In this document: positions 52,222 through 61,507 of the stretch, in pieces | Position numbering within the stretch: position 1 is the first letter of the stretch | Layout: each line of letters begins with the position of its first letter | From: JBGTFE01 sp049799955 | Lineage (GTDB): Bacteria > Acidobacteriota > Blastocatellia > Pyrinomonadales > Pyrinomonadaceae | NCBI GenBank assembly: GCA_049799955.1 | Contig: JBARIW010000039.1 | Span: 1-64,000, forward strand | Direction: 5' to 3' | DNA: 64,000 nucleotides | Program-made: the position numbers and the translations under genes | The notes under the pieces: generated by a model | Told to the model about the DNA's origin: nothing | What the model saw: only the letters and a program-made list of their open reading frames with translations | The model's database searches: none

Positions 52222-53721
52222 ATGTTTTCAGGCAGAAGTAAAGTATTTTTCTTGAGTTTGCTGGCAATTTTAAGTTTGACCGTGCCTGCTTTGGCGCAGA
52301 CTAAAAATGACGGTACGCCTTTGCAGCGGCTCGACGTGATGCGCCAAAAGCTTGAGTCGATGCGGCGCTCGCTGAGCAGCGCGGCTTCGGGAATTCAGGA
52401 AGAAAATAAAGGCGACAAGACAAAAAAAGACGACAAAAATATCGCGAACACGCCGCTCGGTCGTCTGAAATCGCTGGAAAAAGAAGCCGCGACGATGCAG
52501 TCGCAGGTCAACAATTTGCGCGGCAAAGTTGACCGCGCGGAAAAATACGAGGTGAGCGACGTTGACTCGCTCGAAGCAGATGTCGCCGCTTTTCAGGCGC
52601 GGGTCGATACGGCGCTCGTCGAAACGGCAAGCGCGCGTTCCAATCCTCAATCGGATGTCGGCAAAACACGCGAAGTCAAGAAAAAATGTAAAATTTTGGG
52701 TTTATTTTGTTCCGGCAATGATGAGTACGACGAGCTAATCGGAAACATCGTGCCCGGACGCGACCGCGAGCTTTTTGTTATCGCCACGCGCGAAGTGCGG
52801 AAAGCCAATTACGATGTCGGCAGACTTCTTTTTCAGACGATTATTACGACTTACCCTGATTCGCCTTATTTGCCCATGTCAAAGCTTGCCGTTGCCGATT
52901 CGTTTTTCCTCGAAGGCTCGACCAGCGCTTTGATTCAGGCGGCGGCGGCTTATCAGGACTGGCTGACATTTTTCCCGACACACCCGCTCGCCGACCGCGT
53001 TTTGCTGAAAATCGGCGAATCGGAAATGCGCCAAATCGGTTTGCCCGACCGCGACGCGACACGCGCCAAACGCGCCGAACAGCGCCTGAAAGCTCTTTTG
53101 CAGCAATATCCGAACTCGACTTTGCGCGCCGAGGTCGAAAACCGTCTGAAACAGGTTCAGGACAATCTCGGTCTGCACAATCTTTACATCGCCAATTTTT
53201 ATTACAAACAGTCGGTCGATTATAAAAAAGGCGGCTTAAAGGGCGCGCAGTCGCGCTATCGTGAAATTGTCGATAAATATCCGAATTTCAGCTTTTTGGA
53301 CGAAGCTCTCTTCAAGCTTGCCGTAACATATCTGCTCGAAGAAGAAACCGACCAGGCGGCGAGATATTTTCAGCAAATTGTTCGCGATTATCCGAACAGC
53401 GATTACGTCGAAAAATCCAAAGAACAGCTTCAGCTAATCGGCGCGACGATTCCACAGCCGAATCCCGACAGAATGAAGGTTTTGCCGCCCGAAGACGTTT
53501 CGTTTTTCCAGAATTTCAGAAACGAGCTTTTCGGAGTTTACCCGATGACGATTGACCGGAACGGCGTTTTGATGACGAAAGATTTTGATAAATCGAAGTT
53601 TGAGCTGATTGACCAGATTATCGAAAATCAGGGCGACATTAACGCTTCGCAGATTCCGCAGTCGCTGACGACGGTGATTTCGCAGCGCCAGTCGGTGCAG
53701 CAGCCGAAGGAACAAAAATAA
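52222..53721 (+). CDS. BamD-like periplasmic TPR protein
   Basis: 499 residues from ATG 52222 with AAAGAGGTAATT; the longer frame is repeat-encoded. The signal peptide ends TVPALAQ, without a lipobox. A coiled-coil region (about 20-165) precedes a BamD-type TPR array (about 190-440; YPDSPYLPMSKLAVADSFF, FPTHPLADRVLLKIGESEM, YPNFSFLDEALFKLAVTYL). BamD is usually lipid-anchored and half this length, so this is an atypical BamD or a relative. Expected in outer-membrane protein assembly. Confidence 0.8.
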   Translation: MFSGRSKVFFLSLLAILSLTVPALAQTKNDGTPLQRLDVMRQKLESMRRSLSSAASGIQEENKGDKTKKDDKNIANTPLGRLKSLEKEAATMQSQVNNLRGKVDRAEKYEVSDVDSLEADVAAFQARVDTALVETASARSNPQSDVGKTREVKKKCKILGLFCSGNDEYDELIGNIVPGRDRELFVIATREVRKANYDVGRLLFQTIITTYPDSPYLPMSKLAVADSFFLEGSTSALIQAAAAYQDWLTFFPTHPLADRVLLKIGESEMRQIGLPDRDATRAKRAEQRLKALLQQYPNSTLRAEVENRLKQVQDNLGLHNLYIANFYYKQSVDYKKGGLKGAQSRYREIVDKYPNFSFLDEALFKLAVTYLLEEETDQAARYFQQIVRDYPNSDYVEKSKEQLQLIGATIPQPNPDRMKVLPPEDVSFFQNFRNELFGVYPMTIDRNGVLMTKDFDKSKFELIDQIIENQGDINASQIPQSLTTVISQRQSVQQPKEQK

Positions 53722-53735
53722 ATCTATCGCCCGGA

Positions 53736-54212
53736 ATGGAAGAAATTTCTGCCGAAAATCTTGCCGAGCTTGAAAGGCGTTACAAACAAACGCTTTTCAT
53801 AGCTTCGGCGCAGATTTTTTCGGCAGTTATTTTTTTATTTCTGACTTGGTTTCTGACAAAAAACAGGGAAAATTCCGCGCCGGAACAATCTTTTTTGACC
53901 TTATGGCTCGTCATTTTATTCGTTTCTGCCGGAACTTTTGTTCTCCGGCGGCAATTATTTAGCTGGGACAGGCTGAAAAACGCCGCGCTTCTGAAAGGCG
54001 TTTCCGGTTTGATAAGGACGCTGCAAACAAATACGATTGTCTTAAACGTATTTGCCGAGATAATAATAATTACCGGCTTTATCATTGCTTTAATGAACGC
54101 AAATGTTTTTGATATGCTGCGCGCGGCGGGCATTGCGGTGATAGTTTTCGCGCTCAATTTTCCGCGCCTTTCAATTTGGAAAAAGATTGTTTCAAGTCTG
54201 GAAAAAGTTTAA
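53736..54212 (+). CDS. Small four-helix membrane protein, unknown
   Basis: 158 residues. Four hydrophobic segments occur (LFIASAQIFSAVIFLFLTWF; LTLWLVILFVSAGTFVL; VFAEIIIITGFIIALM; LRAAGIAVIVFALNF). No family motif is recognised. It lies 14 bases after the BamD-like gene and 14 bases before the TPR gene start, within a tight run. Confidence 0.65.
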   Translation: MEEISAENLAELERRYKQTLFIASAQIFSAVIFLFLTWFLTKNRENSAPEQSFLTLWLVILFVSAGTFVLRRQLFSWDRLKNAALLKGVSGLIRTLQTNTIVLNVFAEIIIITGFIIALMNANVFDMLRAAGIAVIVFALNFPRLSIWKKIVSSLEKV

Positions 54213-54226
54213 GGAATTTAATTTTT

Positions 54227-56299
54227 GTGAAAAACACGATTTTAGCTTTTGTTTTGGCTGTTGTCTCATCGCAGACGGTTTTTGCCCAGAACGCGACCGA
54301 AAATGCAGACAAAAACAATTTATCGGAAACACTTTCCAAAAATCTTGAACAAACCCGCCAAATAACCGATGTTTCCGCCGAAAAACGCGAGCAGGCTTAT
54401 GCTAAATTACTCGAAGGACAGCGACATATCTGGAATATGCAGCGTTCTTTTCGCTCGCCCGCATCGCTTGCAAATATCTCGCGGCTTGCCCGTTTAGCCC
54501 TTCAAAAAGCGATTGAGCTTAACCCGACTTTTGACGAAGCCTATAACGCTCTGGCTGAAGTTGCGTGGCTGACGTGGACGGCTTCGCCGAACGATACGGA
54601 TTTGAACGAAGCCGAAGTTCTGGCGAATACAGCGGTTAAAATCAATCGCAACAATTATGGCGGGCATCATCGTCTTGCCCGGATTTACACGATTAAAAGC
54701 GGAATTAGAGAAGACAATCTCGACAAGGCAAACGCGGAAAAAGCCATTATGGAATGGAAGGAAATCGCCCGTCTCGACCCGCGAAACGCCGAGGCATATG
54801 CGTTTTTGAGCGCCTTTTACGAAAAAACGAACAGTCGCGACGAACAAATCGAATCCTTAAAAAGATGGCTTGCTTCGTCAAATCCGATAAATCCTGAATT
54901 TTACACGATAATTATGGGGCGCGGCGAAAGGCTTTCTCCCGACAGCGCTTCGGTAAAGCTCGGAAAAGTTCTGCTCGATGCCGGACGAGACGCCGAAGCA
55001 ATCGTCTATCTAAACCGGGCGATTTCGGATAATCCCGATAATGAAGACGCGTTGAGCTTACTGCGCGAAGCGCTCGAATCTGCCGACGAGAAAGATTCTT
55101 CGACTTCGATTCAAGCCATCGAACAAGCCGCATTTGCAAATCCCGACAATGGGTCTTTAATTTCCTTACTTGCTGAAATCTATGCAAGAAACGGAAAAAC
55201 GGACAAAGCCGCCAAGGTTTTGCGCGACTCGATTGCCAGATTTTCGGCGAAAGATAAAGTCTCAGCCGCAAATCTGCAAATTGCGCTCGGCGACATTTAC
55301 GCCGGTGCAGACCGTTTTGAAGAAGCTGTTTCCGAATACCGGAAAGCTATCGCGACACGCGGAATCGAGGATTCGCTCGTAACGGATTCAGAGCGCGGAT
55401 TTGCGTCGCTCGCTTTTGAAAAAATAATTCAAACATACAAAAACGCGAATCGCCCCGACGAAGCAAAAAATAAAATCGAGGAAGCGCGAACGCTTTTCGG
55501 CAAAGACGATGTGTTTGCCGATAAAAAATTAATCGAGCTTTATCGCGAGACCGGCAAAAAACTCGAAGCCTTGCAGACGGTTCGTAATCTTCGCGCCCGT
55601 TTTGCAGATGATTACAGCCTTTTACGTCTTGAAGCAGAAGTTTTGACCGCCAATGGAAACGTTGACGAAGCAATCGATTTGATAAAGCCTCTGATTAATA
55701 AGAAAAAACCGGTTATACTTTCGCCGCAGTATGATGATTTTTCAAATTACATTTTTATTTCGATGCTTTATATGGAAGCAAATCGCGGTAAAGATGCCGT
55801 CAGCGCGGCAAATCAGGCATATTCGGCGGCGAAAACTGCTGACCAGAAGCAATATGCGAAATTGTCGCTGGCAAACGCGCAGCAAACTTCAGGCGACTTT
55901 AAGTCAGCCGAGGAAACGCTTCGCGCCTTGCTCAAACAAACGCCCGGAAATCCGATTGCGCTCAATAATCTCGGTTATTTTTTGCTTGAACGCAACGAGA
56001 GATTTGAAGAAGCAATCGATTTAATCCGGCAGGCGCTTAAAATCGACCCGAATAATCCTTCGTATCTCGACAGTCTCGGCTGGGCTTATTTTAAGCTCGG
56101 AAAATACACGGAGGCGGAAAAATATCTGAAAAACGCTTCACGGCTCGCTCCGCTTTCGCCGACGATTCTCGAACATCTGGGCGATGTCTATCAAAAACAA
56201 AACAAAAATGAGCTTGCCGGAATCGCCTTGCAGAAGGCTTTAAATCTTTCTTCTGAAAAAGAGATGACCGAGCGGATAAAGTCTAAATTAAACAAATAA
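54227..56299 (+). CDS. Secreted TPR-repeat protein
   Basis: 690 residues from GTG 54227, supported by AAGGAATTTAATTTTT; the longer frame overlaps the previous gene. The signal peptide ends SSQTVFAQ. TPR units run through the whole length, clearest at the C-terminus (NLGYFLLERNERFEEAIDL, SLGWAYFKLGKYTEAEKYL, HLGDVYQKQNKNELAGIAL). It is a periplasmic scaffold type, resembling proteins linked to envelope assembly. Confidence 0.85.
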   Translation: MKNTILAFVLAVVSSQTVFAQNATENADKNNLSETLSKNLEQTRQITDVSAEKREQAYAKLLEGQRHIWNMQRSFRSPASLANISRLARLALQKAIELNPTFDEAYNALAEVAWLTWTASPNDTDLNEAEVLANTAVKINRNNYGGHHRLARIYTIKSGIREDNLDKANAEKAIMEWKEIARLDPRNAEAYAFLSAFYEKTNSRDEQIESLKRWLASSNPINPEFYTIIMGRGERLSPDSASVKLGKVLLDAGRDAEAIVYLNRAISDNPDNEDALSLLREALESADEKDSSTSIQAIEQAAFANPDNGSLISLLAEIYARNGKTDKAAKVLRDSIARFSAKDKVSAANLQIALGDIYAGADRFEEAVSEYRKAIATRGIEDSLVTDSERGFASLAFEKIIQTYKNANRPDEAKNKIEEARTLFGKDDVFADKKLIELYRETGKKLEALQTVRNLRARFADDYSLLRLEAEVLTANGNVDEAIDLIKPLINKKKPVILSPQYDDFSNYIFISMLYMEANRGKDAVSAANQAYSAAKTADQKQYAKLSLANAQQTSGDFKSAEETLRALLKQTPGNPIALNNLGYFLLERNERFEEAIDLIRQALKIDPNNPSYLDSLGWAYFKLGKYTEAEKYLKNASRLAPLSPTILEHLGDVYQKQNKNELAGIALQKALNLSSEKEMTERIKSKLNK

Positions 56300-56469
56300 A
56301 ATCTTTCCGAATTGAATTTTGAGAAGCGTCAAAATCCCGAAGCTTTTTCCTTAAAAAAAAATCCGAAATATTTTTGGAAAACCCGCGCGTTTTTGCATTT
56401 ATTATAATAGGCAAATTCCTTTTTTGCCGCCAGCATTTTATAAATTTAAAACCTTGTCCGATAAAGGCT

Positions 56470-56540
56470 TTTTCGCAGCGATGCGGAAATCGCAATGTCT
56501 TCAAGTCTCAAACGCGAGATTAAAAGACTGCCGAAGTGGG
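56470..56540 (+). other. Structured leader upstream of the CAP gene
   Basis: Two possible hairpins: GCGAT-gcgga-AATCGC near 56473-56488, and a nested stem CTTC-A-AGTCT ... AGACT-gcc-GAAG near 56500-56535. It ends 10 bases before the ATG. It is not a match to a riboswitch class that I recognise. The remaining spacer 56300-56469 holds nothing else. Confidence 0.3.
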
Positions 56541-56547
56541 GTTATCA

Positions 56548-57087
56548 ATGAGAAATAAAGCATTTCCGCTTTTTACAATAATTTCCTTAATTCTAATTTT
56601 TGCCGCGAATATTTTTTCGCAAAACAATTCCGCCCTTTTAACCCGCTCAGGATTAACCAAAACAAGCGTAAATAAAACGGCAAGCACTTACGAGCTTGAG
56701 AGAATCGTCTTTGATTTAATCAACGAAAAGCGCGCAGAAAACGGTCTGCCGGAGCTGAAATGGAGCGAAAGCGTTGCGAAAGTTGCGCGGCTTCACTCGC
56801 AGAATATGGCGAACAGTAAATTTTTCGATCATCAGGGACTTGACGGTTTAAGAGTTGACGACCGCGCATATTCGCTCGGAGTTAAAGGCTGGCAGTCGAT
56901 TGGCGAAAACATCGCGTCGAATCGCGGATTTGGAAGCCCGACCGAGGTTGCGGTCGATTCGTGGATGCGCTCGCCCGGGCATCGCGACAATTTACTCAAT
57001 AGACAATGGCAGGAAACCGGAATCGGAATCGCCGTCGATAATAACGGAAAATATTATTTTACGCAGGTTTTTTTGCTCAGAAGATAG
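56548..57087 (+). CDS. Secreted CAP-domain (SCP/PR1) protein
   Basis: 179 residues from ATG 56548. The signal peptide ends AANIFSQ. The CAP core has VFDLINEKRAENGLPEL near 55, RLHSQNMANSKFFDHQ near 83, GENIAS, MRSPGHRDNLLN near 140 and TGIGIAVDNNGKYYFTQVFL. The two His, Asp and Glu expected at the CAP cleft are present. The substrate is unknown. A terminator follows. Confidence 0.9.
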   Translation: MRNKAFPLFTIISLILIFAANIFSQNNSALLTRSGLTKTSVNKTASTYELERIVFDLINEKRAENGLPELKWSESVAKVARLHSQNMANSKFFDHQGLDGLRVDDRAYSLGVKGWQSIGENIASNRGFGSPTEVAVDSWMRSPGHRDNLLNRQWQETGIGIAVDNNGKYYFTQVFLLRR

Positions 57088-57109
57088 TTTGAAATTAATA
57101 CAAGTCCGC

Positions 57110-57144
57110 AAAAGATGAAGCATTGACAATTTGCTTCATCTTTT
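57110..57144 (+). terminator. Terminator after the CAP gene
   Basis: AAAAGATGAAGCA and TGCTTCATCTTTT form a perfect 13-bp stem with a 9-base loop, followed by TTC-rich DNA. Confidence 0.88.
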
Positions 57145-57165
57145 TTCTTTTTCTATGCTAAAGCG

Positions 57166-58080
57166 ATGTCGGAAAAAACGTTTATGCTCCCGTCTTATGC
57201 GAAAATAAACTGGTTTTTGCGCGTTTTGGGCAAGCGCGAAGACGGATTTCACGAGCTTTGTACGGTTTTTCAGACAATTTCGCTTCACGATAAACTGTTT
57301 TTTTTCGAAGACAAAGAGATAAGATTGACCTGTGATAACGATAAAATTCCGGTTGATGAGAAAAATTTAGTCGTTAAAGCGGCGAATATTTTGAAAGAAA
57401 GATTCGGCGTAAAAAAAGGCGCGAGCATACATCTCGAAAAAAACATTCCGTCGCCCGGCGGACTCGGCGGCGGCTCGTCGAATGCGGCAATCGCTTTGCT
57501 CGGTTTGGCAATGTTGTGGGAATTAAAAATCGGCTTTGAAGAATTGGTTGAAATCGGCGCGCAAATCGGCTCGGACGCTCCGTTTTTCTTCTTCGGCGGC
57601 ACGGCGCTCGGAACCGGGCGCGGGACGGAAATTAAGCCGATAGAAGATTTACGGGAAAATTTTCTGCTGATTATAACGCCGAATGTCGATGTTTCGACAA
57701 AGGACGCGTTCAAACGCTTGAATGCATCCCGCTTGACAAACGAGGCATCAAAAAGTATTCTTCAAATTTGCCTCTCCGAAGCCGAAACTTTGGATTTACG
57801 GCAGGGAAACTTGAAAAACGATTTTGAGCGAACAGTTTTCGCAATCGAGCCTGAAATCGAACGGGTAAAGGAAAAACTTCTCGAACTCGGAGCGATTCAG
57901 GCGCTTTTAAGCGGAAGCGGAGCGAGCGTTTTCGCAGTCTTTGATAAACAAGAAACACGGCAAACAGCACAGAAAGCCTTAAATGAAAATTGGCGAAGAT
58001 TTGCCGTAGCGACTATTTCGCGGCGTGAATACCGCGAAGCACTTAAACCGTGTATTAGTCTGCTTCCGATTAGTTTCTAA
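57166..58080 (+). CDS. ispE: 4-diphosphocytidyl-2-C-methyl-D-erythritol kinase
   Basis: 304 residues. GHMP kinase features: SYAKINWFLRVLGKREDGFHEL at the start, PGGLGGGSSNAA near 95-106 (ATP loop), QIGSDAPFFF near 136 and LLSGSGASVFAVF near 245. It phosphorylates CDP-ME in the MEP isoprenoid pathway. It is followed by tRNA-Gln after nine bases. Confidence 0.95.
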   Translation: MSEKTFMLPSYAKINWFLRVLGKREDGFHELCTVFQTISLHDKLFFFEDKEIRLTCDNDKIPVDEKNLVVKAANILKERFGVKKGASIHLEKNIPSPGGLGGGSSNAAIALLGLAMLWELKIGFEELVEIGAQIGSDAPFFFFGGTALGTGRGTEIKPIEDLRENFLLIITPNVDVSTKDAFKRLNASRLTNEASKSILQICLSEAETLDLRQGNLKNDFERTVFAIEPEIERVKEKLLELGAIQALLSGSGASVFAVFDKQETRQTAQKALNENWRRFAVATISRREYREALKPCISLLPISF

Positions 58081-58089
58081 AATTTTTAC

Positions 58090-58164
58090 TGGGGCGTAGC
58101 CAAGTGGTAAGGCACCGGTCTTTGGATCCGGCATTCGCAGGTTCGAGTCCTTCCGCCCCAGCCA
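58090..58164 (+). tRNA. tRNA-Gln (anticodon TTG), 3' CCA encoded
   Basis: Acceptor TGGGGCG pairs with CGCCCCA, the D-arm is GCCAAGTGGTAAGGC, the anticodon stem CCGGT/ATCCGG frames CTTTGGA with anticodon TTG, and the T-arm has GGTTCGAGTCC. Discriminator G precedes the encoded CCA (58162-58164). Confidence 0.97.
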
Positions 58165-58176
58165 TTTTAAAAATCG

Positions 58177-58213
58177 GAGCGGGCAATCTTTATAAAGGGT
58201 TGCTCGTTTTTTA
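58177..58213 (+). terminator. Terminator after tRNA-Gln
   Basis: GAGCGGGCAA and TTGCTC form a stem with a bulge, followed by GTTTTTTATT. Confidence 0.7.
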
Positions 58214-58215
58214 TT

Positions 58216-58292
58216 GATAATTCAAGATTCAAGATTCAAAATTTAAGATTTTGGTTTTCAATTTTGAATCTTAAATCTTAAATCTTGAATCT
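58216..58292. repeat. Inverted word-array repeat (ATTCAAGATTCAAGATTC type) before prs
   Basis: Left arm 58216-58249 and right arm 58261-58292, reverse complements. It ends three bases before the prs ATG, so prs has no Shine-Dalgarno site of its own. Confidence 0.88.
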
Positions 58293-58295
58293 AAA

Positions 58296-59252
58296 ATGAG
58301 CGTAACAGGCAATATCAAAGTTTTCTGCGGCAACGCGCACCGGGATTTGGCGAAGGAAATCTGCCAGCATCTGAGCTGTGATTTGGGAAAAGCCAGCACG
58401 GACAGATTTTCGGACGGCGAATTCAATTTTCAGATTGAAGAAAACGCGCGCGGCGCTGATGTTTTTATCATTCAGCCGACCTGCCCGCCGACCGACCAGA
58501 ATTTGATGGAGCTGCTGATTATGCTCGACACGTTTCGACGGGCTTCGGCAGAACGCGTTACGGCGGTGATTCCTTATTTCGGTTACGCGCGTTCGGATAA
58601 AAAAGACCGTCCGCGAGTTCCGATTGCGGCAAAAATGGTCGCAAATTTGATAACGAGCGCGGGCGCGCAGAGAATTTTGACAATCGATTTGCACGCTTCG
58701 CAGATTCAGGGATTTTTCGATATTCCGGTTGACCATTTGTACGCCGCGCCGATAATTGTCAATTATTTTCAGGAAAACCCGATTGAAGATATGATTGTGG
58801 TCGCGCCTGATACGGGCGGCGCGGAACGCGCCAGAGCTTATGCGAAACGTTTGAACGCAAGCATGGCGCTGGTCGATAAGCGGCGCGAAAGAGCGAATAT
58901 CGCGCAGGTGATGAACGTCGTCGGCGATGTTTCCGGTAAAAATTGTTTGATAATCGACGATATGTGCGACACTGCCGGAACGATTTGCAAAGTTGCCGAA
59001 GCTTTGCACAAAAACGGCGCGAAAGACATTTACGCGTGTTTTACACACGGCGTTTTATCCGGCGCGGCGATTGAAAATCTGAGCGGTTCGTATATCAAAA
59101 AAGTGGTCGTTACGAATACGATTCCGCTTTGCGAAAAAGGTCGCTCGATGCGTGATGAAGGAAGAATCGAGGTTTTGAGCGTGGCGAAGCTGCTTGCTTC
59201 GGCAATCAAATCCATTCACGACGAGACAAGCGTTTCGTCATTGTTTATTTGA
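58296..59252 (+). CDS. prs: Ribose-phosphate pyrophosphokinase
   Basis: 318 residues. FSDGEFNFQIEENARGADVF near 32, FGYARSDKKDRPR near 95, TIDLHASQIQGFF near 128 and the PRPP-binding loop LIIDDMCDTAGTI near 216. It makes PRPP from ribose 5-phosphate and ATP. The prs-rplY-pth order is common. Confidence 0.97.
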   Translation: MSVTGNIKVFCGNAHRDLAKEICQHLSCDLGKASTDRFSDGEFNFQIEENARGADVFIIQPTCPPTDQNLMELLIMLDTFRRASAERVTAVIPYFGYARSDKKDRPRVPIAAKMVANLITSAGAQRILTIDLHASQIQGFFDIPVDHLYAAPIIVNYFQENPIEDMIVVAPDTGGAERARAYAKRLNASMALVDKRRERANIAQVMNVVGDVSGKNCLIIDDMCDTAGTICKVAEALHKNGAKDIYACFTHGVLSGAAIENLSGSYIKKVVVTNTIPLCEKGRSMRDEGRIEVLSVAKLLASAIKSIHDETSVSSLFI

Positions 59253-59350
59253 TTCAAGATTCGAGATTCAAGATTCAAAATTCAAGATTCAAGATTGAAA
59301 AGCTGTCTTGAATCTTAAATCTTGAATCTTAAATCTTAAATCTTAAATCT
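59251..59350. repeat. Inverted word-array repeat between prs and rplY
   Basis: The left arm from 59251 overlaps the prs stop codon and repeats 'gattcaa'; the right arm 59307-59350 repeats 'aatctta'. It is the same word family as 58216. It ends 12 bases before rplY. Confidence 0.88.
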
Positions 59351-59362
59351 GGAATTAAAATT

Positions 59363-60004
59363 ATGGCAGATAAAGTTATTGTAAAAGCAGAAAAAAGAGA
59401 AGGGCGCGGAAAAAATGATTCGCGCAGGCTTCGCGTGGAAGGAAAAGTTCCGGTTGTGGTTTACGGCGCGGGCGGCGAATCGGTCGCGGCGGCGGCTTCA
59501 ATCAGCGATTTGGCGGCGATTTTACGTTCCGACAGCGGATACAACACGGTTTTTACGCTCGATATGGCTGGCGAAGGCACGGGCGACGTGATGTTTCAAG
59601 ACCGTCAGATTGACCCGCTTAGAGGTCGTCTGGTTCACGCCGATTTACGTCGTCTGACCAAAGGCGAAAAAATCGAAGTTACTGTTGCGATTCACCTGAT
59701 TGGCGAAGCCGAAGGCTTGAGCGAAGAAGGCGCGGTCGTCAACCAGCCGCTTCACGAAATCAAGATTATCGTCGAACCGGCGAATATTCCCGAAGCGATT
59801 AACGTTGACGTTACAAATCTGAAAGCCGGCGAATCGATTCACGTTTCGGATTTAAAAGTTGCCGAGGGCATCGAGTTTCAAGAAGCGCCGGAAACGGTTG
59901 TCGCTTCGATAGTTATCGTCAGAGAAGAAGAACTCGAACCGCAATTAGAAGCTGCTGAGCCTGAAGTTATCGGCGAAAAAGGCGATGACAAGGAAGGCGA
60001 ATAG
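59363..60004 (+). CDS. rplY: 50S ribosomal protein L25 (CTC type)
   Basis: 213 residues. The 5S-rRNA-binding N-terminal domain (REGRGKNDSRRLRVEGKVP, VVYG) is joined to a C-terminal TL5-type beta domain (VTVAIHLIGEAEGLSEEGAV near 109). The acidic tail ends KGDDKEGE. It binds 5S rRNA in the large subunit. Confidence 0.95.
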   Translation: MADKVIVKAEKREGRGKNDSRRLRVEGKVPVVVYGAGGESVAAAASISDLAAILRSDSGYNTVFTLDMAGEGTGDVMFQDRQIDPLRGRLVHADLRRLTKGEKIEVTVAIHLIGEAEGLSEEGAVVNQPLHEIKIIVEPANIPEAINVDVTNLKAGESIHVSDLKVAEGIEFQEAPETVVASIVIVREEELEPQLEAAEPEVIGEKGDDKEGE

Positions 60005-60046
60005 TTTTTGTTTTTTGGATTGCGAATCCTGATAAATCTTTAAAAT

Positions 60047-60625
60047 ATGAATTCGCCGTCTGAGAAAAACTGGCTAATCGTCGGACTTGGAAATCCGGGC
60101 TTGCGTTACGAAAAAACGCGCCACAATCTCGGCTTTATGGTCGTGGATTTGCTGGCGCGCAAGGCGCAAACGCAGGTCAAACGCGAAGAATGCCGCGCTC
60201 AAATCGGGCGCGCCGTGATTGAAAATGAAACGGCTGAACTCGTTAAACCGCAGACTTTTATGAATTTGAGCGGCGAATCGGTCAGTTGTTTATTGAAAAA
60301 AGAAAATCGAGGCGCGGACAAGCTGATTGTTATTTCTGACGATTTGGCTTTGCCGGTCGGCTCGATTCGGCTTCGCGCCAAAGGCTCTTCGGGCGGGCAT
60401 AACGGTTTGAAATCCATTATCGCCTGTTTGAAAACAGAAGATTTTATTCGCGTTCGTATCGGGATTCAGCCCGAACACGCGTTGCAGGACACGAAAAATT
60501 TCGTTTTGGAAAAATTTTCAAAATCCGAAACGGAAATGATTGAAAAAGTTTTGGAAACAAGCGCCGAAGCGATTCGTTTCATCATAAGCGATGGAATCGA
60601 AAAAGCGATGGCAAAATATAATTGA
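60047..60625 (+). CDS. pth: Peptidyl-tRNA hydrolase
   Basis: 192 residues. IVGLGNPGLRYEKTRHNLGF near 12 has the catalytic His26 context; KPQTFMNLSGESV, DDLALPVGSIRLR and GSSGGHNGLKSI follow. It frees tRNA from stalled peptidyl-tRNA. The preceding gene is rplY, the usual neighbour. Confidence 0.96.
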   Translation: MNSPSEKNWLIVGLGNPGLRYEKTRHNLGFMVVDLLARKAQTQVKREECRAQIGRAVIENETAELVKPQTFMNLSGESVSCLLKKENRGADKLIVISDDLALPVGSIRLRAKGSSGGHNGLKSIIACLKTEDFIRVRIGIQPEHALQDTKNFVLEKFSKSETEMIEKVLETSAEAIRFIISDGIEKAMAKYN

Positions 60626-60703
60626 TTTTGGATTTTAGATTTTGGATTTTGGATTAAGTAAAAATTCTTCCAATCCAAAATCCAAAATCTAAAATCCAAA
60701 ATC
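60624..60703. repeat. Perfect 32-bp inverted word-array repeat before rpsF
   Basis: Left arm 60624-60655 and right arm 60672-60703 are exact complements with a 16-base loop. It starts on the pth stop codon (60623-60625). Its words match the element at 52111. Confidence 0.93.
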
Positions 60704-60761
60704 GTAAGCCCTTCTTGCTTCAGCAGACGCTGAAGCTCGAAAGCCATAAGGAGGAAATAAA

Positions 60762-61184
60762 TTGGCTAATAACAGAGTATATGAAGTGATGTATATCGGA
60801 ACGCCCGACGCGGCGGAGGACGATATTGTGAAATTGAACGAGGCAATCGAAGAAATGATTGCGAAAGGCGGCGGCGAGGTCGTCAGAACCGATAATATGG
60901 GCAAACGACGGCTCGCTTATCCGATTAACAAAAAAACGGAAGGTTACTACGTTTTGTTTGAAATCGCCGATTCGGGACAGAGCATTGCCGAATTGGAACG
61001 CAGAATGCGCGTTAACGACAACATTATCCGTTACCTGACGGTGCGCGTTGACGAAGACCGCAAAGCGGCGGAAAAAAATCGCGCCAAACGCGAAAGAAAG
61101 CATACGAACCGCGCAAACCGCAATAAGTTTGTCGAACCGGAAGAAATCTTTCTGGCGGTTGCCGAGCAGGAAGAAGCTCAATAA
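60762..61184 (+). CDS. rpsF: 30S ribosomal protein bS6
   Basis: 140 residues from TTG 60762 with a strong AAGGAGG site. The family body YEVMYIGTPDAAEDDIV, GKRRLAYPINKKTEGYYVLF and IRYLTVRVDE is clear. The tail is extended and basic, then acidic. bS6 binds bS18 on the 30S platform; rpsR follows 12 bases later. Confidence 0.96.
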   Translation: MANNRVYEVMYIGTPDAAEDDIVKLNEAIEEMIAKGGGEVVRTDNMGKRRLAYPINKKTEGYYVLFEIADSGQSIAELERRMRVNDNIIRYLTVRVDEDRKAAEKNRAKRERKHTNRANRNKFVEPEEIFLAVAEQEEAQ

Positions 61185-61196
61185 AGGAGGAATAAA

Positions 61197-61487
61197 ATGG
61201 AAAACAGAAACAGATTTAACGACGAAAAAGAAGGCGGTTTCGAGCCGAACAATGACGAACAGAGACCTGATAGAGGTCCGCGCCGTTTTCAGCGCCGCCG
61301 TCAGAACCAGATTGTTCCCGATTATCTTGATTGGAAGGACGTTGATTATTTGAAGAGATTTATTCCCGAACGCGGAAAGATTATGCCGCGCAGAATTTCG
61401 GGCGTTTCGGCAAAAGACCAACGCAGAATCGCAAAGGCAATCAAACGCGCGCGCGCAATGGCACTGCTGCCGTTCGTTGCGGATTAA
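61197..61487 (+). CDS. rpsR: 30S ribosomal protein bS18
   Basis: 96 residues. DYKDVDYLKRF-like block (LDWKDVDYLKRFIPERGKI) and MPRRISGVSAKDQRRIAKAI are the family signature. The first 35 residues are a charged extension. It pairs with bS6. Confidence 0.97.
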   Translation: MENRNRFNDEKEGGFEPNNDEQRPDRGPRRFQRRRQNQIVPDYLDWKDVDYLKRFIPERGKIMPRRISGVSAKDQRRIAKAIKRARAMALLPFVAD

Positions 61488-61507
61488 TAAAAGGAGAAAT
61501 TAAAATT

